From assembly GCF_000614145.1 (NCBI RefSeq), contig NZ_BAKK01000018.1:1-64000 (forward strand): a stretch of DNA of 64,000 nt, read 5' to 3'. Of this stretch, positions 27,458 through 38,307 are shown piece by piece. The notes under the pieces are model-generated. The model did not search any database, was not told the DNA's origin, and saw nothing but the letters and a program-made list of their open reading frames with translations. Origin of the DNA: Bacteroides faecichinchillae JCM 17102. GTDB taxonomy: Bacteria; Bacteroidota; Bacteroidia; Bacteroidales; Bacteroidaceae. Position numbers and translations under genes: made by a program. Every line of letters begins with the position of its first letter. Within the stretch, counting starts at the first letter, position 1.

Positions 27458-27867
27458 ATGAATCAGTATATATATGAGTTGGAAATGAAGGTTCGCGACT
27501 ATGAATGTGACCTTCAGGGCATTGTTAATAATGCCAATTATCAACACTATCTGGAACATACCCGTCATGAGTTTTTGACTTCGGTAGGTGTTAGTTTCGC
27601 TGCTCTCCATGAACAGGGAGTCGATCCGGTAGTGGCACGTATCAATATGGCTTTCAAGACTCCATTGAAAAGTGGGGATAAATTTATCTCGAAGCTATTT
27701 ATGAAAAAGGAAGGTATCAAGTACGTATTCTATCAGGATATTTCCGGAAAAGTGATAATAAAGTAGTAGTGAAATCCACTGTTGAAACGGTATGTGTGGT
27801 AAACGGACGTTTGAGTGACAGCGAATTATTCAACAATGTCTTTGCACCATACCTAAATGACCGATAA
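27458..27867 (+). pseudogene. Acyl-CoA thioesterase (4HBT hot-dog), single-base frameshift
   Basis: The frame opens at 27458, 4 bp after the U32 stop. The hot-dog motif YECDLQGIVNNANYQHYLEH includes the catalytic-type Asp. Translation hits a stop at 27764-27766 in the first frame. From the TTT at 27741-27743 the next frame continues (DNKVVVKSTVETVCVVNGRL) to TAA at 27865-27867, overlapping the dprA start by 11 bp. Adding one T restores a 136-residue protein of normal length. Given the intact flanking genes I think the break is a sequence error, but it may be real. Confidence 0.8.
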
Positions 27868-28978
27868 CGAAGAAGAACAGATTTATAGTATTGCTTTGAC
27901 TATGGTGCCCGGTATCGGGCATATAGGGGCAAAGCGTTTGATAGATGGCATGAAAAGTGCCACTGATGTATTTCGTTTCCGTAAAGACCTTCCCGATCGA
28001 TTACCGGATGTTAATGAACGTATCATAAAAGCCTTGGACTGCCCGCAAGCTATTGCACGTGCTGAACAAGAGCTGGAATTTATTCAAAAGAATCGTATCC
28101 GTTGTCTGACGTTTATTGATGAAAACTATCCTTTCCGTCTTCGTGAATGTGAGGATGCTCCTATCGTTCTTTTCTTTAAAGGTAACGCTGATTTAAATTC
28201 GCTACATATTATAAATATGGTCGGTACGCGCAATGCTACAGAATATGGTACTCAAATTTGTACTACCTTTTTACGAGAATTGAAAGCTTTTTGTCCAGAT
28301 GTATTAGTGGTTAGCGGACTGGCTTATGGAATTGACATTCATGCGCATTGGGAAGCTCTCGCAAATGAATTGTCTACAGTCGGAGTTCTTGCTCATGGAT
28401 TGGATCGTATTTATCCTTATGTACATCGAAAAACAGCTATTGACATGCTTGATAACGGAGGACTTCTGACTGAATTCGTCTCCGGGACAAATCCGGATCG
28501 TCATAATTTTGTGAGTCGTAACCGTATTGTTGCCGGAATGTGTGATGCTACTATTGTTATTGAGTCTGCAGAGAAAGGAGGTTCCTTAATCACAGCCGAA
28601 CTTGCCGAGGGATATAACCGGGATTGTTTTGCTTTTCCGGGTCGTACCAGCGATGAGTACTCTAAGGGATGTAATCAGTTACTTCGTGATAATAAGGCTT
28701 CTCTGCTTCTTTCTGCCGAGGACTTGGTTAAAGCAATGGGCTGGAATAGTGATTCTTATTCAGTAAAAGTAGAAAGTGTTCAACGTAGTCTTTTCCTTGA
28801 TTTATCCGTTGAAGAACAAAAGATAGTTGACCTTTTGGAAAAACAGGGTGATTTGCAGATCAATGCTTTAGTGGTAGGGACGGACATTCCTGTCCATAAG
28901 ATGAGTGCCCTTCTTTTTGAGTTGGAGATGAAAGGAGTGATTCGTGTATTGGCTGGAGGGATGTATCAGTTATTGTAA
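27857..28978 (+). CDS. dprA: DNA-processing protein DprA, 373 aa
   Basis: This is a cytoplasmic protein that binds ssDNA and loads RecA during transformation. The Rossmann-like core shows MVGTRNATEYG, VSGLAYGIDIHAHWEAL, GLDRIYPYVH, LTEFVSGT, and FVSRNRIVAGM with ESAEKGGSLITAELA. The N-terminal part resembles a helix-hairpin-helix/SAM-like region (MVPGIGHIGAKRL). A winged-helix-like C-terminus follows at about 310-373. It starts inside the thioesterase gene, so it is translationally coupled. Confidence 0.94.
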   Translation: MTDNEEEQIYSIALTMVPGIGHIGAKRLIDGMKSATDVFRFRKDLPDRLPDVNERIIKALDCPQAIARAEQELEFIQKNRIRCLTFIDENYPFRLRECEDAPIVLFFKGNADLNSLHIINMVGTRNATEYGTQICTTFLRELKAFCPDVLVVSGLAYGIDIHAHWEALANELSTVGVLAHGLDRIYPYVHRKTAIDMLDNGGLLTEFVSGTNPDRHNFVSRNRIVAGMCDATIVIESAEKGGSLITAELAEGYNRDCFAFPGRTSDEYSKGCNQLLRDNKASLLLSAEDLVKAMGWNSDSYSVKVESVQRSLFLDLSVEEQKIVDLLEKQGDLQINALVVGTDIPVHKMSALLFELEMKGVIRVLAGGMYQLL

Positions 28979-29006
28979 CTTTAATTATTAACCTAATATA
29001 TTCAAA

Positions 29007-30257
29007 ATGAAACGACTTTTTTTTGTATGTACCATAGTTATGTATATACTATCCGTTCAAACGATACAAGGACAGCGGGTAGTACCTGCACAAGGTGCAC
29101 AGATGACACCTGCTCAGGGAATGCAAATGACTTTTGCAAAAACGGATGGTGTTGCTTTTCGTGAACTTTCTTTTTCAGAAGCCTTAAAAGTGGCTAAGGC
29201 AGAAAACAAACTACTTTTTGTCGATTGCTTCACTACGTGGTGTGCCCCTTGCCGGAAGTTGTCCAATGTTGTTTTTAAGGATTCTTTGGTAGCCGATTAT
29301 TTCAATAGCCATTTCGTGAATCTGAAAATGGACATGGAGAAAGGTGAAGGGATAGAAATCAAAAAGAAATATGAGGTGCGAGGTTATCCTACTTTACTTT
29401 TCTTGAATTCAACAGGTGAAGTAGTATATCGGCTCTTAGGTGCTGACGAAGCTCCCGAATTACTGAAAAAGGTGAAACTGGGTGTTGAGTCCGGTGGATT
29501 ATCGGGATTAAGAAAGCGTTATCAATCGGGTGAACGTGATTTAGATTTTGTCGGCGGATATATCAATGTTCTTGCTGCTGCTAACTGTGAAAAAGAAGCG
29601 GGGAAGGTAGCTACTGATTTCTTACAAGGAAAAGAACAGAAATTATTGGAAGATGAGGCTTACTTTTGGATATTCTATAATTATGTACATGATATTAACT
29701 CTTCTGCATTTCTGTATATCGTAAGTCATAAAAAAGAGATTGCTGACAGATTTCCTCGTCAGGCTGCTGCTATTGATCGTAGGTTGCTTGAAGACTGGAT
29801 TGATGGTTCATATACTTTCCTGAAGGTGGATGAATCGAAGCATTGTATCTTTGATGAGCAGGGGTTGAATGCCTATGTTGCACGTATGAAACAAATGAAT
29901 GTAGCGGAAGCTGACATGATAGGTGAGAGTTTGCGCCTTAAGAAAGATGCTATGATGAATCAATGGGATTCATTTGTAATACGTGGAGATAAACTGCTTG
30001 CTTCAAATACGATTCTTGGGGATGAAGGACATTTGTTGCAATGGGTTAAATGGCTCGATAAAGAATGTGAGGATCAGTCATTGCGTGAGAAAGCCGCTAA
30101 ATGGTGTGATAAAGCTTGCGAAGATTTGATAAAAAGAAATGAGGAAATAAAAAAGAATTTACCTCCCAGTGCGATTCCGGCCATTTCTATGGTAGACTAT
30201 AAAGGGCAATTGTTGCAAATAGCAAATAAACTAAGAAAGCCAATAGAGAAAGGTTGA
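29007..30257 (+). CDS. Exported thioredoxin-fold protein, 416 aa
   Basis: A signal peptide ends at TIQGQ. Residues about 25-44 hold a short Gln/Met repeat (PAQGAQMTPAQGMQMTF). The thioredoxin domain covers about 52-165 with the redox motif Cys79-Ala-Pro-Cys82 and the cis-Pro in GYPTLLF. The C-terminal 250 residues are helical and not recognised. The protein is probably periplasmic and acts in disulfide exchange. It lies 28 bp after dprA and is likely in the same transcript. Confidence 0.85.
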   Translation: MKRLFFVCTIVMYILSVQTIQGQRVVPAQGAQMTPAQGMQMTFAKTDGVAFRELSFSEALKVAKAENKLLFVDCFTTWCAPCRKLSNVVFKDSLVADYFNSHFVNLKMDMEKGEGIEIKKKYEVRGYPTLLFLNSTGEVVYRLLGADEAPELLKKVKLGVESGGLSGLRKRYQSGERDLDFVGGYINVLAAANCEKEAGKVATDFLQGKEQKLLEDEAYFWIFYNYVHDINSSAFLYIVSHKKEIADRFPRQAAAIDRRLLEDWIDGSYTFLKVDESKHCIFDEQGLNAYVARMKQMNVAEADMIGESLRLKKDAMMNQWDSFVIRGDKLLASNTILGDEGHLLQWVKWLDKECEDQSLREKAAKWCDKACEDLIKRNEEIKKNLPPSAIPAISMVDYKGQLLQIANKLRKPIEKG

Positions 30258-30299
30258 TAGACTGGTATAAAAAAGGAGCAACGCCTTGCTCCAACCTTT
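30250..30299 (+). terminator. Terminator-like nested hairpin after the thioredoxin-fold gene
   Basis: An inner stem GGAGCAA-CGCC-TTGCTCC (30275-30292) is flanked by an outer AAAGGTTG/CAACCTTT pairing. No long T-tract follows, so termination is likely but not proven. Confidence 0.55.
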
Positions 30300-30625
30300 G
30301 TTAACCTTAAATCTAATACTATGAAAAAAATCACATAACAAATGTATGTCTTTATGACTATACATCCAAATAAATTGTTCGCATTTGTTTCTCTTTTGAT
30401 TTCTTTCACTGTTTTTCACTGTTATCGTACACGAAAATAAGACAGGTGAGTTTCCGTAATCAAAGAACCTATATAATATAGAGTTCGACAAATTGAAATG
30501 GGGATTCCTTCATCGTCATGTTTTTATATATTATTCTAGTATCCAAGTCGTTGCATCTCGTCATCTTTTTTTCTTAGTTTTCTGTATAGATATATGAGAT
30601 ACTTCATAATCAAAGAAGGAAGATT

Positions 30626-30742
30626 ATGAGAACGAAATTCGTTCAATACGAAAATATCTTTGAAAAATATTGGGACTTTGTAGACTTTATGGTTACTTTT
30701 ACTCAAATTTCTTTTGTTACCGGTTTGACAGTATTAGAATAG
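30626..30742 (+). CDS. Possible 38-aa small protein
   Basis: Within a 605-bp gap (30258-30862) one short frame has a reasonable Shine-Dalgarno (AAGGAAG, 7 bp upstream). It encodes MRTKFVQYENIFEKYWDFVD followed by a hydrophobic and Thr/Phe-rich second half. Its first codons overlap a GAACGAA-A-TTCGTTC inverted repeat. No family is recognised. It could equally be a chance frame. Nothing else was seen in this gap. Confidence 0.3.
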   Translation: MRTKFVQYENIFEKYWDFVDFMVTFTQISFVTGLTVLE

Positions 30743-30862
30743 GTGAATTGTACCATATCACCGTGTTTTACCAATTGATCTGAAAACGAGTATTTTGGAG
30801 ATGTAGGTCTATTGAAAGTTATAGAATTAAGAGTATCAAATTAAGTTAATCAGATAATAATT

Positions 30863-31720
30863 ATGAAAAATAGATTTATGTGTTTTCAAATAAGAATTGT
30901 GTTTGTTATCATTGTATGTTTGTTTCCTGTTTCACAACTGTTTGCACAAACCTTCCCGAAAGCTAAGAATGCAATACGTATATTAACTTACAATACCCAT
31001 TATTGCAAAGGGGCAACAGATCCCGGTGCAATTAATAAAGAAAATACAGAAAAATTGGCTCAGGTTATCAGAATGATGGATGCAGATATAGTTGCACTGC
31101 AGGAATTAGACAGTGCATCCGTACATAGGGGTTCTAGATATCTTTTAAAAGAAATCGCTGATGCGACCGGGGTTGAATATGTTCCGGTATATGGTAATGC
31201 TGCGTTATTTGATGGGGGAAGTATTGGTTGTGGGGTGTTGATTAAGAAAAATCTGCCGATACGTAAAAAAGAGATTATTCATTTGCCGGGTGATGAGACG
31301 AGGGCTGCTGTCAAAGTAGAATTGAAAAACTTGATTTTTATTGGAACACATGCTGATTTGAATGACAAGATGCGCACCGAAGGTGCTCAAATAGTGTGTG
31401 ATAACATAAAGGATGAAAACAAAATAGTCTTGTTGGCCGGTGATCTGAATGATTCACATCGTTGGACTAATGGTGGAATTGCATTTCCTGTATGGTTGGA
31501 AAGTTTTAGTGTTATAAGTGATGTTGTGGGCAATTCAATTCCCGGGAGAACTGATGATGGGGCGTTAATCGATTATATTCTTTTGGCAAAGAATAAGAAA
31601 GCATCTAAGGTAAAAGTTCTTCAAACTCATATATTACGTTCGCTGTCGGTTGATGGTAAAGAAATAGATACTGCAACAATCTCAGACCATTATCCGGTTT
31701 TTGTAGATATTAAGTTTTAA
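30863..31720 (+). CDS. Exported endonuclease/exonuclease/phosphatase (EEP) family protein, 285 aa
   Basis: A signal peptide ends at QLFAQ. The EEP metal-dependent fold is complete: LTYNTHYCKG, ALQELDS (metal Glu), THADLND, AGDLNDS (catalytic Asp/Asn) and ISDHYPVFVDI (Asp-His). Such secreted enzymes cleave phosphodiesters in nucleic acids, phospholipids or inositol phosphates. The next gene, 43 bp downstream, is another phosphoesterase, so the two probably work on one phosphate-containing substrate. That link is an inference. Confidence 0.9.
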   Translation: MKNRFMCFQIRIVFVIIVCLFPVSQLFAQTFPKAKNAIRILTYNTHYCKGATDPGAINKENTEKLAQVIRMMDADIVALQELDSASVHRGSRYLLKEIADATGVEYVPVYGNAALFDGGSIGCGVLIKKNLPIRKKEIIHLPGDETRAAVKVELKNLIFIGTHADLNDKMRTEGAQIVCDNIKDENKIVLLAGDLNDSHRWTNGGIAFPVWLESFSVISDVVGNSIPGRTDDGALIDYILLAKNKKASKVKVLQTHILRSLSVDGKEIDTATISDHYPVFVDIKF

Positions 31721-31763
31721 GTTTTTTTCCAATGAAATGTTTTAAGTAATTAATAGTACACTT

Positions 31764-32668
31764 ATGAAAATAAATTCTTTTCTGCTGATCTTATTATTTA
31801 TATTAATGTCCTCTGTTACTTCTTCCAGTCAAGCTAAGGAGAAAGCAAAACATGTTATTTTTATTGGACTGGATGGTTGGGGGGCTTATAGTGTACCAAA
31901 AGCTGATATGCCTGTTGTAAAGCAGATGATGGCGGATGGATGTTATACGCTAAAGAAACGTACCGCACTTCCTTCTTCGAGTGCGATCAATTGGGCTTCA
32001 ATGTTTATGGGAGCGGGCCCGGAGTTACATGGGTATACGCAATGGGGGTCCCGGACCCCGGAACTTCCTTCGCGTGTAGTGAACGAACATGGAATTTTTC
32101 CTACGATTTTTCAGTTATTGAGGGATGCTCGTCCGGAAGCGGAAATAGGTTGCCTATATGAGTGGGATGGGATTAAATATTTAGTAGATACACTGGCTTT
32201 GAACCATCATGCTTTATCACCTGACTATACAGAAAAACCGGAGGTCTTGTGCCGTATGGCAGAAGTTATATCAAAGAAAAGAAACCTACATTACTTGCCG
32301 TTTGTTTTGATAATCCCGATCATGTAGGACATGGAGCGGGACACGATACACCTGCCTATTATGCTAAACTAAAAGAATTAGATACATATATCGGCCGGAT
32401 TGTCAGCGCTGTGGAAGAGGCTGGAATGCTAAAACAAACAATCTTTATTATAACCTCCGATCATGGTGGAATCAATAAGGGGCATGGTGGAATTACTATG
32501 CAAGAGATGGAAACTCCCTTTATTATTTTTGGTAAGAATATAAAATCGGGTGGTGAATTCTCGGAAAGCATGATGCAGTATGATGTTGCTTCCACTATTG
32601 CGTCTATTTTTGGATTGAAACAACCGCAAGTATGGATTGGGCGACCGATGAAGCAGGTGTTTAAGTAG
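31764..32668 (+). pseudogene. Alkaline-phosphatase-superfamily phosphodiesterase, single-base frameshift
   Basis: A signal peptide (to about residue 24) precedes the metal motif HVIFIGLDGWGA. The nucleophile is probably in LPSSSAINWASM. The first frame ends early at 32327. From about 32273-32276 the other frame carries the remaining metal ligands (DNPDHVGHGAGHDTPAYY, ITSDHGG, GHGG). One added A in the AA of TCAAAGAAAAG joins them into a 301-residue type I phosphodiesterase/nucleotide pyrophosphatase. All catalytic motifs are present, so I suspect a sequencing deletion. It pairs with the EEP gene upstream. Confidence 0.8.
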
Positions 32669-32882
32669 TATATGCTATTGGGGGCGGACTACTAAGCTGC
32701 ATTTGTTTTCCAGTAATGAAATTCTTTTTTATAGTAATGGAAGTTTGTACAAGACCCGGGTGTCAAGCAAGGTCCGGTTACTAACAAAAAGAGAGAGGAA
32801 TATAGGGCAATTAAAATTGGGTAACTGTAAAATTTGGATTCGATGACATACATGTTCTAAGATAACGATTTTAGAATGAATA

Positions 32883-32915
32883 AAAAAGCCCGAACTTGGG
32901 AAAGTTCGGATTTTT
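32883..32915. terminator. Bidirectional terminator between the phosphodiesterase and the PUL
   Basis: CCGAACTT-GGGA-AAGTTCGG has an A-run on its left and TTTTT on its right, so both strands end in a U-tract. It separates two convergent transcription units. The rest of the 350-bp gap (32669-33018) shows no gene. Confidence 0.75.
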
Positions 32916-33018
32916 ATAAGATTTAAAAGATAGCGCATTTTCAGACACTCTCTGACGGTTTATTGTATGCATTCGTGTAAGATAAATATACGCTATTCAA
33001 ACCATTTCATATTTATAT

Positions 33019-34343
33019 TCAATCAAATACCTCCGGATAATAGGAGCAGATCACCTCTTTTTGTATATCTGTTAGTTGATCGACACAAACAGGTTCATCT
33101 TGCTGACGAGTCCGTTTTTGATTTATCTCTCCATATAGTGTCCAATTGCGTGTAGACCCAGATACGGGCTCCTCTACTTTTACATCGTAGCGGGTAAAGT
33201 CAATCACAAATTTCTTACCGGAATTTAGATCTTTCAAGATAGCCAGTCTGAAACGTTTGTTCATATACCACATTATCTCTTTGTCGGCATCCGATCCGCC
33301 TATCCCTGATCCTCTTTCAAAAAAACGATAATTAAAGTCATTCTTTTTATAGGTGTCTCTCCATAAAAGTCCAAACTCTCCTTGAGTAACACATTTAACC
33401 TTCGGCCATCTTTGACGAATGGATGTCAACCAATCCGTCAGTCCCTGCGTATCAATGTCCAGACATAACTCCCAACAATTAGTAACCCATGCAAAATCAT
33501 TCCGTTGAAAGCCATCGTCAAAATGAATAGCAGTTGTATGCATCATTTCCTGTAACCCCATATCCGCTCCATGAGCATCTAATGTTTCTATCGGTCCTAC
33601 TCCCATTCTACTATTAACCCCTTCCGCAAACCCCTGCCTGCGTGCAGCTAAAAAGTCCATGGTCCAACCATCTAGGTTTACACAATCCACTTGATCCTTT
33701 TCTCCCTGGGCAGGCTTACAAAAATGTTCGATGGAAGGATAATACGGATAGGACACAGCACCGTCTCCATCTTGATTATCTATAGCATATTGGCTCCAAA
33801 TATTCCCTTGACAAACATGTATGTTTTCTTTCTCTGCTAAATATTGCTGGTTCTTGGCAGATAAGAAACCTGCTAAAATACTTTTGGGCCTATAGGAGTC
33901 TCCTACGATCTCCGTTACCCGTTTTAAGCCTTCATGCAAATCACGATTCACCTGTTCAGTCGAATTATAAGCATTTGCAAAATACGCTCCGGGGATAAAT
34001 GTAATCTCATCACCGTACTTATGATGATAATCAACTACCAATTGACGAATTTCCCGATAATTGGCCGTCGTATCATGCAATGCCAACCAACTGAAGGCCC
34101 AGGTAATCTTTGCTCCGGGAAAACCTTTTTCAACGGCATTACGAAACTGAACGACTCTTTCCGGGGTATGCCATTCACGCTCATCCACCCTACATTCTTG
34201 TCTCTTGTCACCTCTATCTGGTTAACGCGAATGACTGTATTTATAGTTAAAAAACGATTCCCCTGCAATTCCAATGTTGAGTTCGTGCAACTAGTTATCA
34301 TTAATCCCAATAACCAACTGCAACCAATTTTCCAATACTTCAT
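33019..34343 (-). pseudogene. DUF3863-type exported protein, single-base frameshift
   Basis: A lipoprotein signal (MKYWKIGCSWLLGLMITSC, Cys19) is followed by GNRFLTINTVIRVNQIEV. At about 34188-34190 the frame shifts. The other frame continues VDEREWHTPERVVQFRNAV through a large alpha/beta domain to the TGA-side end at 33019. The sequence matches my memory of the Bacteroides DUF3863/DUF3864 family, which is placed in polysaccharide loci and has no known activity; the fold may be a barrel related to carbohydrate deacetylases or hydrolases. Restoring one G in a GGG run gives 441 residues. It is the last gene of the susC operon. Confidence 0.65.
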
Positions 34344-34409
34344 TTATTCTTATATTAATAATTTGTATTCCTATCAATGATCTCACAACAAACGATTAGG
34401 ATTACCTTC

Positions 34410-36385
34410 TCACCATCTATCGGTCCGGAAAGAAGAGATCGGCAAACCGGATGTACTAAACAAATTACAAATCGGTGAATCTGCCCACCCGTAACGTACT
34501 GCAGCAGGAAGACTGACCTGCGCTGAGTGGACAATAATCTCATCACCATCAAAATGTGCCTCTGCCGGATAAAATTGATGATCGGTACCGGCAATCGCAA
34601 ATCCTTTTAATGAGGCTTCCTTCCGGAATCCATTTCCTAAATCTTTGAATCGAATACGAATGGTGTTTCCTTCTATCCGATAAGTGTCATATACGGGCGC
34701 AGACGCATCTGTGATCTGTTTGTTATAAGTATCTCTTAATGCCAACAACGCCAAACGTCGTCCGACCTCCTGCTTGTTCTTAGGATGAATGTCTTTCTCA
34801 TCTCCAATATCGGTGGTTATTGCCATACCTGTATGAGACAATGCTAGTGCCGCACTTTGCGCTTCCCGCACATAAGGCCATTTAGCATTCATGTCAATGA
34901 GAGATGCTTCTCTGAAAGCGGCAAGTTGCACGAAGTAAAATGGTAATGTCTGATTATTCCATTTCTGCCGCCAATCATTGATTAATGCCTGAAATAGATC
35001 TGTATATTCATAAGCGCGTCCCTCGTTACCTTCTCCCTGATACCAGATAAATCCTTTTATGGGGAAATTGATGAAAGGATGTACCATGGCATTGTAAAGA
35101 GCACCTGGAGTCAGAGGTGTAATTTGCGGTTTGGAAGCATAAAACGGCTGTAACTCCTGTCCGCTTGCCCCGACATTATATTTCCATTCTCCGGCTAATG
35201 CCGCTATCCGTTTCTTTCCATAACGGATATCCAGACTTTCAGGTACACCTGCGAAACCGCCTTCACCTCCAGTGTCTAAAACCCGTATAGCGATAAGATT
35301 ACTCCCACTTTTCACCAATTCGCCCGGTACAGCATATCGTCGTTCTTTATCTACTCCAGTGGTCGATCCGATCTCCGTTCCATTGAAATAAACAACATTA
35401 TCATCATCTATCCTTGACAAAGAAAGTTCCAGTGTTTTTCCCTGATAAGCGGACGGAACCCGGATCTCCTTTCTGAACCATACCAATCCGTCAAATCCTT
35501 CCAATCCTTGTGTCTCCCAATATCCGGCACATTCATACTTTTCCACTGATTGTCGTTATAGTCTGTAGTTGCCCACACTGCTTTTCCGTCTTTCATTCCC
35601 TTATCCAGCGGTGAAAGGTTATCCATCCACTTACGATATTCTTGTTGGAAAATCTCATTTGTATTCTTTTTTCCGTCAGACATTGCCGACATCTTCTCGG
35701 CATAGATTCGGTAATTGTTAACTTTCTTCAGCCCCTCATAGCTAACCCATGGTTCTGCCGGAGTTCCTCCCCAAGAGCTATGTACCAATCCAATAGGGAT
35801 CTTCAGCTCCTCCCACAGTTTACGTGCGAAGAAGTAGGCGGTTGCCGAAAATCCGGGAATAGAAGACGGTGTACATTCCTCCCATCCAAAATCGATACCA
35901 GCATCCGTTTGTGGAACAAAATCTACGGCATGTCTTACTTGAAGTAGTCGGATAGAAGGGAAATCAGCATTGGCTATTTCTTGCTGATAATTCATAATCT
36001 TTCCCCAACCGCCTAATGGCATTTCCATATTAGACTGTCCGGAACAGAACCAGACTTCACCTATCAAGATGTTTTTCAGCACCAACTTCTTACCGTCCGA
36101 AAAAGTAAGCTCATAAGGACCTCCCGCTTTCGGTGTTTGCACATTCAAACTCCATTCTCCTTTTTTATCAGAACGAGTCTCATATTTTTTGCCGTCCCAT
36201 CCTGTACATACGCTTACTTGCTTCAGTGGGGAAGCAATTCCGTATAACTTTACGGTCGTCTGCTGTTGAAGTACCATATTGTCGGTGAAAAAGGAGGGAA
36301 GCGTGACTTTCGCTTCCGCTGACACCAAAGCCAAACAACAGATAACCGTAACGAATGTTCTTTTAAATAAACCTTCAGATCTCAT
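34410..36385 (-). pseudogene. Sialate O-acetylesterase-like SGNH esterase, single-base frameshift
   Basis: A signal peptide ends at VSAEA. The SGNH nucleophile is in GEVWFCSGQSNMEMPL, GFIWYQGEGNEG holds the conserved Gly/Asn region, and the Asp/His pair is in DIHPKNKQEVG. A jelly-roll insertion (about residues 280-390) is interrupted by a shift at about 35524-35527. One extra G in CCGG(G)ATATTGG gives NVPGYWETQGLEGFDG and a 658-residue protein of normal family length. These enzymes remove acetyl groups from sialic acids or from plant-type acetylated sugars. It is the fifth gene of the PUL operon, 13 bp after the DUF4998 gene. Confidence 0.82.
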
Positions 36386-36398
36386 ATTTAGTAGCCCT

Positions 36399-37073
36399 TT
36401 AGTTGTTTAAACTTTCATATTTTGCTGGGAGTGAAATATACTCCAAAGCGTCTTTATTAGGTTTAACACAAGTCGTAATTTTCAGTTGCGTATCAGGCTG
36501 AATATCAAAGATCTCTGTTTTCATGGTAAAAGCAGGTACTACGACTGTCTGTTTCTCGCCATCCCGATTCGTATACTCCAACAATACTTGCATGAGTGCA
36601 GGAATCTCATTCCACATTAATGTAAAACCTCCCTCTCCATTTGAAGCATAAGTATACGCCACTGGATTTTGAGCAGAAATAAATTTATCGCCATACACAT
36701 TGGCCTGCAAAGTCGTAATAATGGAACGATTGTTATTCTTGTCCACTGTATACACTTCAAACACGTATAAGTCTTCTTCCAAATCTTCCAATAATATTGT
36801 CAATACATCCGTCTTTCCATATCCTTCCAGACTTTGTGTATATTGCTGGTCATTCCATTTTATGATTACTTCAGTAGCTGTTTCCGCATAATAAAGAAAT
36901 CCTTCAAACTGTATTTTATGCAATCCTTCATGCACCTTTAAAGAATCAATCTTACCAACATAAGTAATCTCCCCGTTTCCCTGAAATTTCTCAAATGTTC
37001 CGACCAAATCAGTGCAAGAGAATAATGTGATAGATACACACAGTAAAACGATAATATATCTCATTTTTTTCAT
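36399..37073 (-). CDS. DUF4998-type surface lipoprotein, 224 aa
   Basis: A lipoprotein signal ends at ITLFSC (Cys20). Two beta-rich modules follow: one around residues 35-125 (EITYVGKIDSLKVHEG, then AETATEVIIKWND) and a second at about 130-220. The first resembles the DUF4998 domain seen in SusE/F-position genes. It probably helps bind the target glycan at the cell surface. It is co-transcribed with susC and susD, 18 bp from the preceding gene. Confidence 0.75.
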   Translation of the reverse strand: MKKMRYIIVLLCVSITLFSCTDLVGTFEKFQGNGEITYVGKIDSLKVHEGLHKIQFEGFLYYAETATEVIIKWNDQQYTQSLEGYGKTDVLTILLEDLEEDLYVFEVYTVDKNNNRSIITTLQANVYGDKFISAQNPVAYTYASNGEGGFTLMWNEIPALMQVLLEYTNRDGEKQTVVVPAFTMKTEIFDIQPDTQLKITTCVKPNKDALEYISLPAKYESLNN

Positions 37074-37091
37074 TTTATCCAGTTATTAAAA

Positions 37092-38288
37092 TTACTTTAT
37101 ATATTGTCCCCAGAATTTCATCTCAGCAATACGCGAACATTCCATTCCCGACCACGATGATAAGGAAACAAAACGTACATAACGTATCGGTTTCATCAGC
37201 TCGTTATCAAATAAGAACTCATGCCCCTGTTGCGCTACCAAAATATCCTCTGCCGTATTAGGATCTGTAAACTCTCCTCCGGATGGTTTTTCTAGATGAC
37301 CGTCCATCAATAATTCATAGTTTTCTTCTCTAAAAGGATCCAATCCTTCAGGGCAACCATATATTTCAAAATGACGGGGACAACCATGTTTATAAAAATC
37401 ATCCTGAACCAGACGTTGCCATATTTTCATACGGCTTAACATTACGGTAGCTCCCATATCAATAGTAGTAGGGTGAGGAAATGCTTGAGGGTAATCCGTA
37501 TGAGCAAAATCCATGGAACCATAATTATCATTAAAGAAGCAACTCCACTGGCCACCGAAGAAGGTCCAACGGACATCACCGGGAATAAACATTTCCTTAA
37601 ATTGGGTGGCGTCAAGTAATTCTTCTTCTAATGGAGTCAGTTCAAATTCATAAGGTTCTGATTCATTTTCCCAACGGTCTTTCACTTTAACCACAAATTT
37701 AGAAGGCAGAGGTGACAACCCCCTGATAGCAAGAGGACCCTCTTTCTGCTCCGTATAATAAACATCATATAAACGCTGTCCTTCTGTCTCGGTATTCTCG
37801 TAATAAACCATAACAGAAATAGCATCTTTACCCTCATTCTTAAAATCCAGACTGAAACCGCCCCAGTCTACTATCGCTCTCAATGATTCCCGTATATTTA
37901 CCACAGGAGGCGTATTTGGAACAAAAGCTATTTTTATTCCTTTGGATACATTCTCTGAACGATCTACAGCATAAACCGTCACTTCATGCTCGTCCGTATC
38001 TCCTATGCCTTCAATTTTTAACGAATCCACATATTTAGAGGAGCGGACCTCACGCGTCTCTCCTTTTTTAGTTTGGAACAAGGCTTTTACATAGGACAAA
38101 TCCGAATCGTCTGGGACCTGATATTTTATAACAGCTCCACCTGAAATGCTTTTTATCACGACTTCCGATATATCTTGTGGCGGGGTCTGATCATCACATC
38201 CATAAGGAGCCCGTACTTCATCTTCTTTGCAAGATAACAATAATGTACATAATATAATGACATTCAACCATATTAGCTTTGTTTTCAT
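37092..38288 (-). CDS. Surface lipoprotein with DUF4959, DUF5126 and DUF5000-like domains, 398 aa
   Basis: A lipoprotein signal ends at TLLLSC (Cys20). An FN3-like DUF4959 module covers about 30-130 (DISEVVIKSISGGAVIKYQV). A second module near 130-225 ends ESEPYEFELTPLEEELL. The C-terminal 160 residues form a discoidin-like domain (DUF5000), ending IRYVRFVSLSSWSGMECSRI. This domain set is standard for SusE-position glycan-binding lipoproteins. It sits between susD and the DUF4998 gene. Confidence 0.8.
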   Translation of the reverse strand: MKTKLIWLNVIILCTLLLSCKEDEVRAPYGCDDQTPPQDISEVVIKSISGGAVIKYQVPDDSDLSYVKALFQTKKGETREVRSSKYVDSLKIEGIGDTDEHEVTVYAVDRSENVSKGIKIAFVPNTPPVVNIRESLRAIVDWGGFSLDFKNEGKDAISVMVYYENTETEGQRLYDVYYTEQKEGPLAIRGLSPLPSKFVVKVKDRWENESEPYEFELTPLEEELLDATQFKEMFIPGDVRWTFFGGQWSCFFNDNYGSMDFAHTDYPQAFPHPTTIDMGATVMLSRMKIWQRLVQDDFYKHGCPRHFEIYGCPEGLDPFREENYELLMDGHLEKPSGGEFTDPNTAEDILVAQQGHEFLFDNELMKPIRYVRFVSLSSWSGMECSRIAEMKFWGQYIK

Positions 38289-38307
38289 ATCCTTTCACTA
38301 TTTAATA

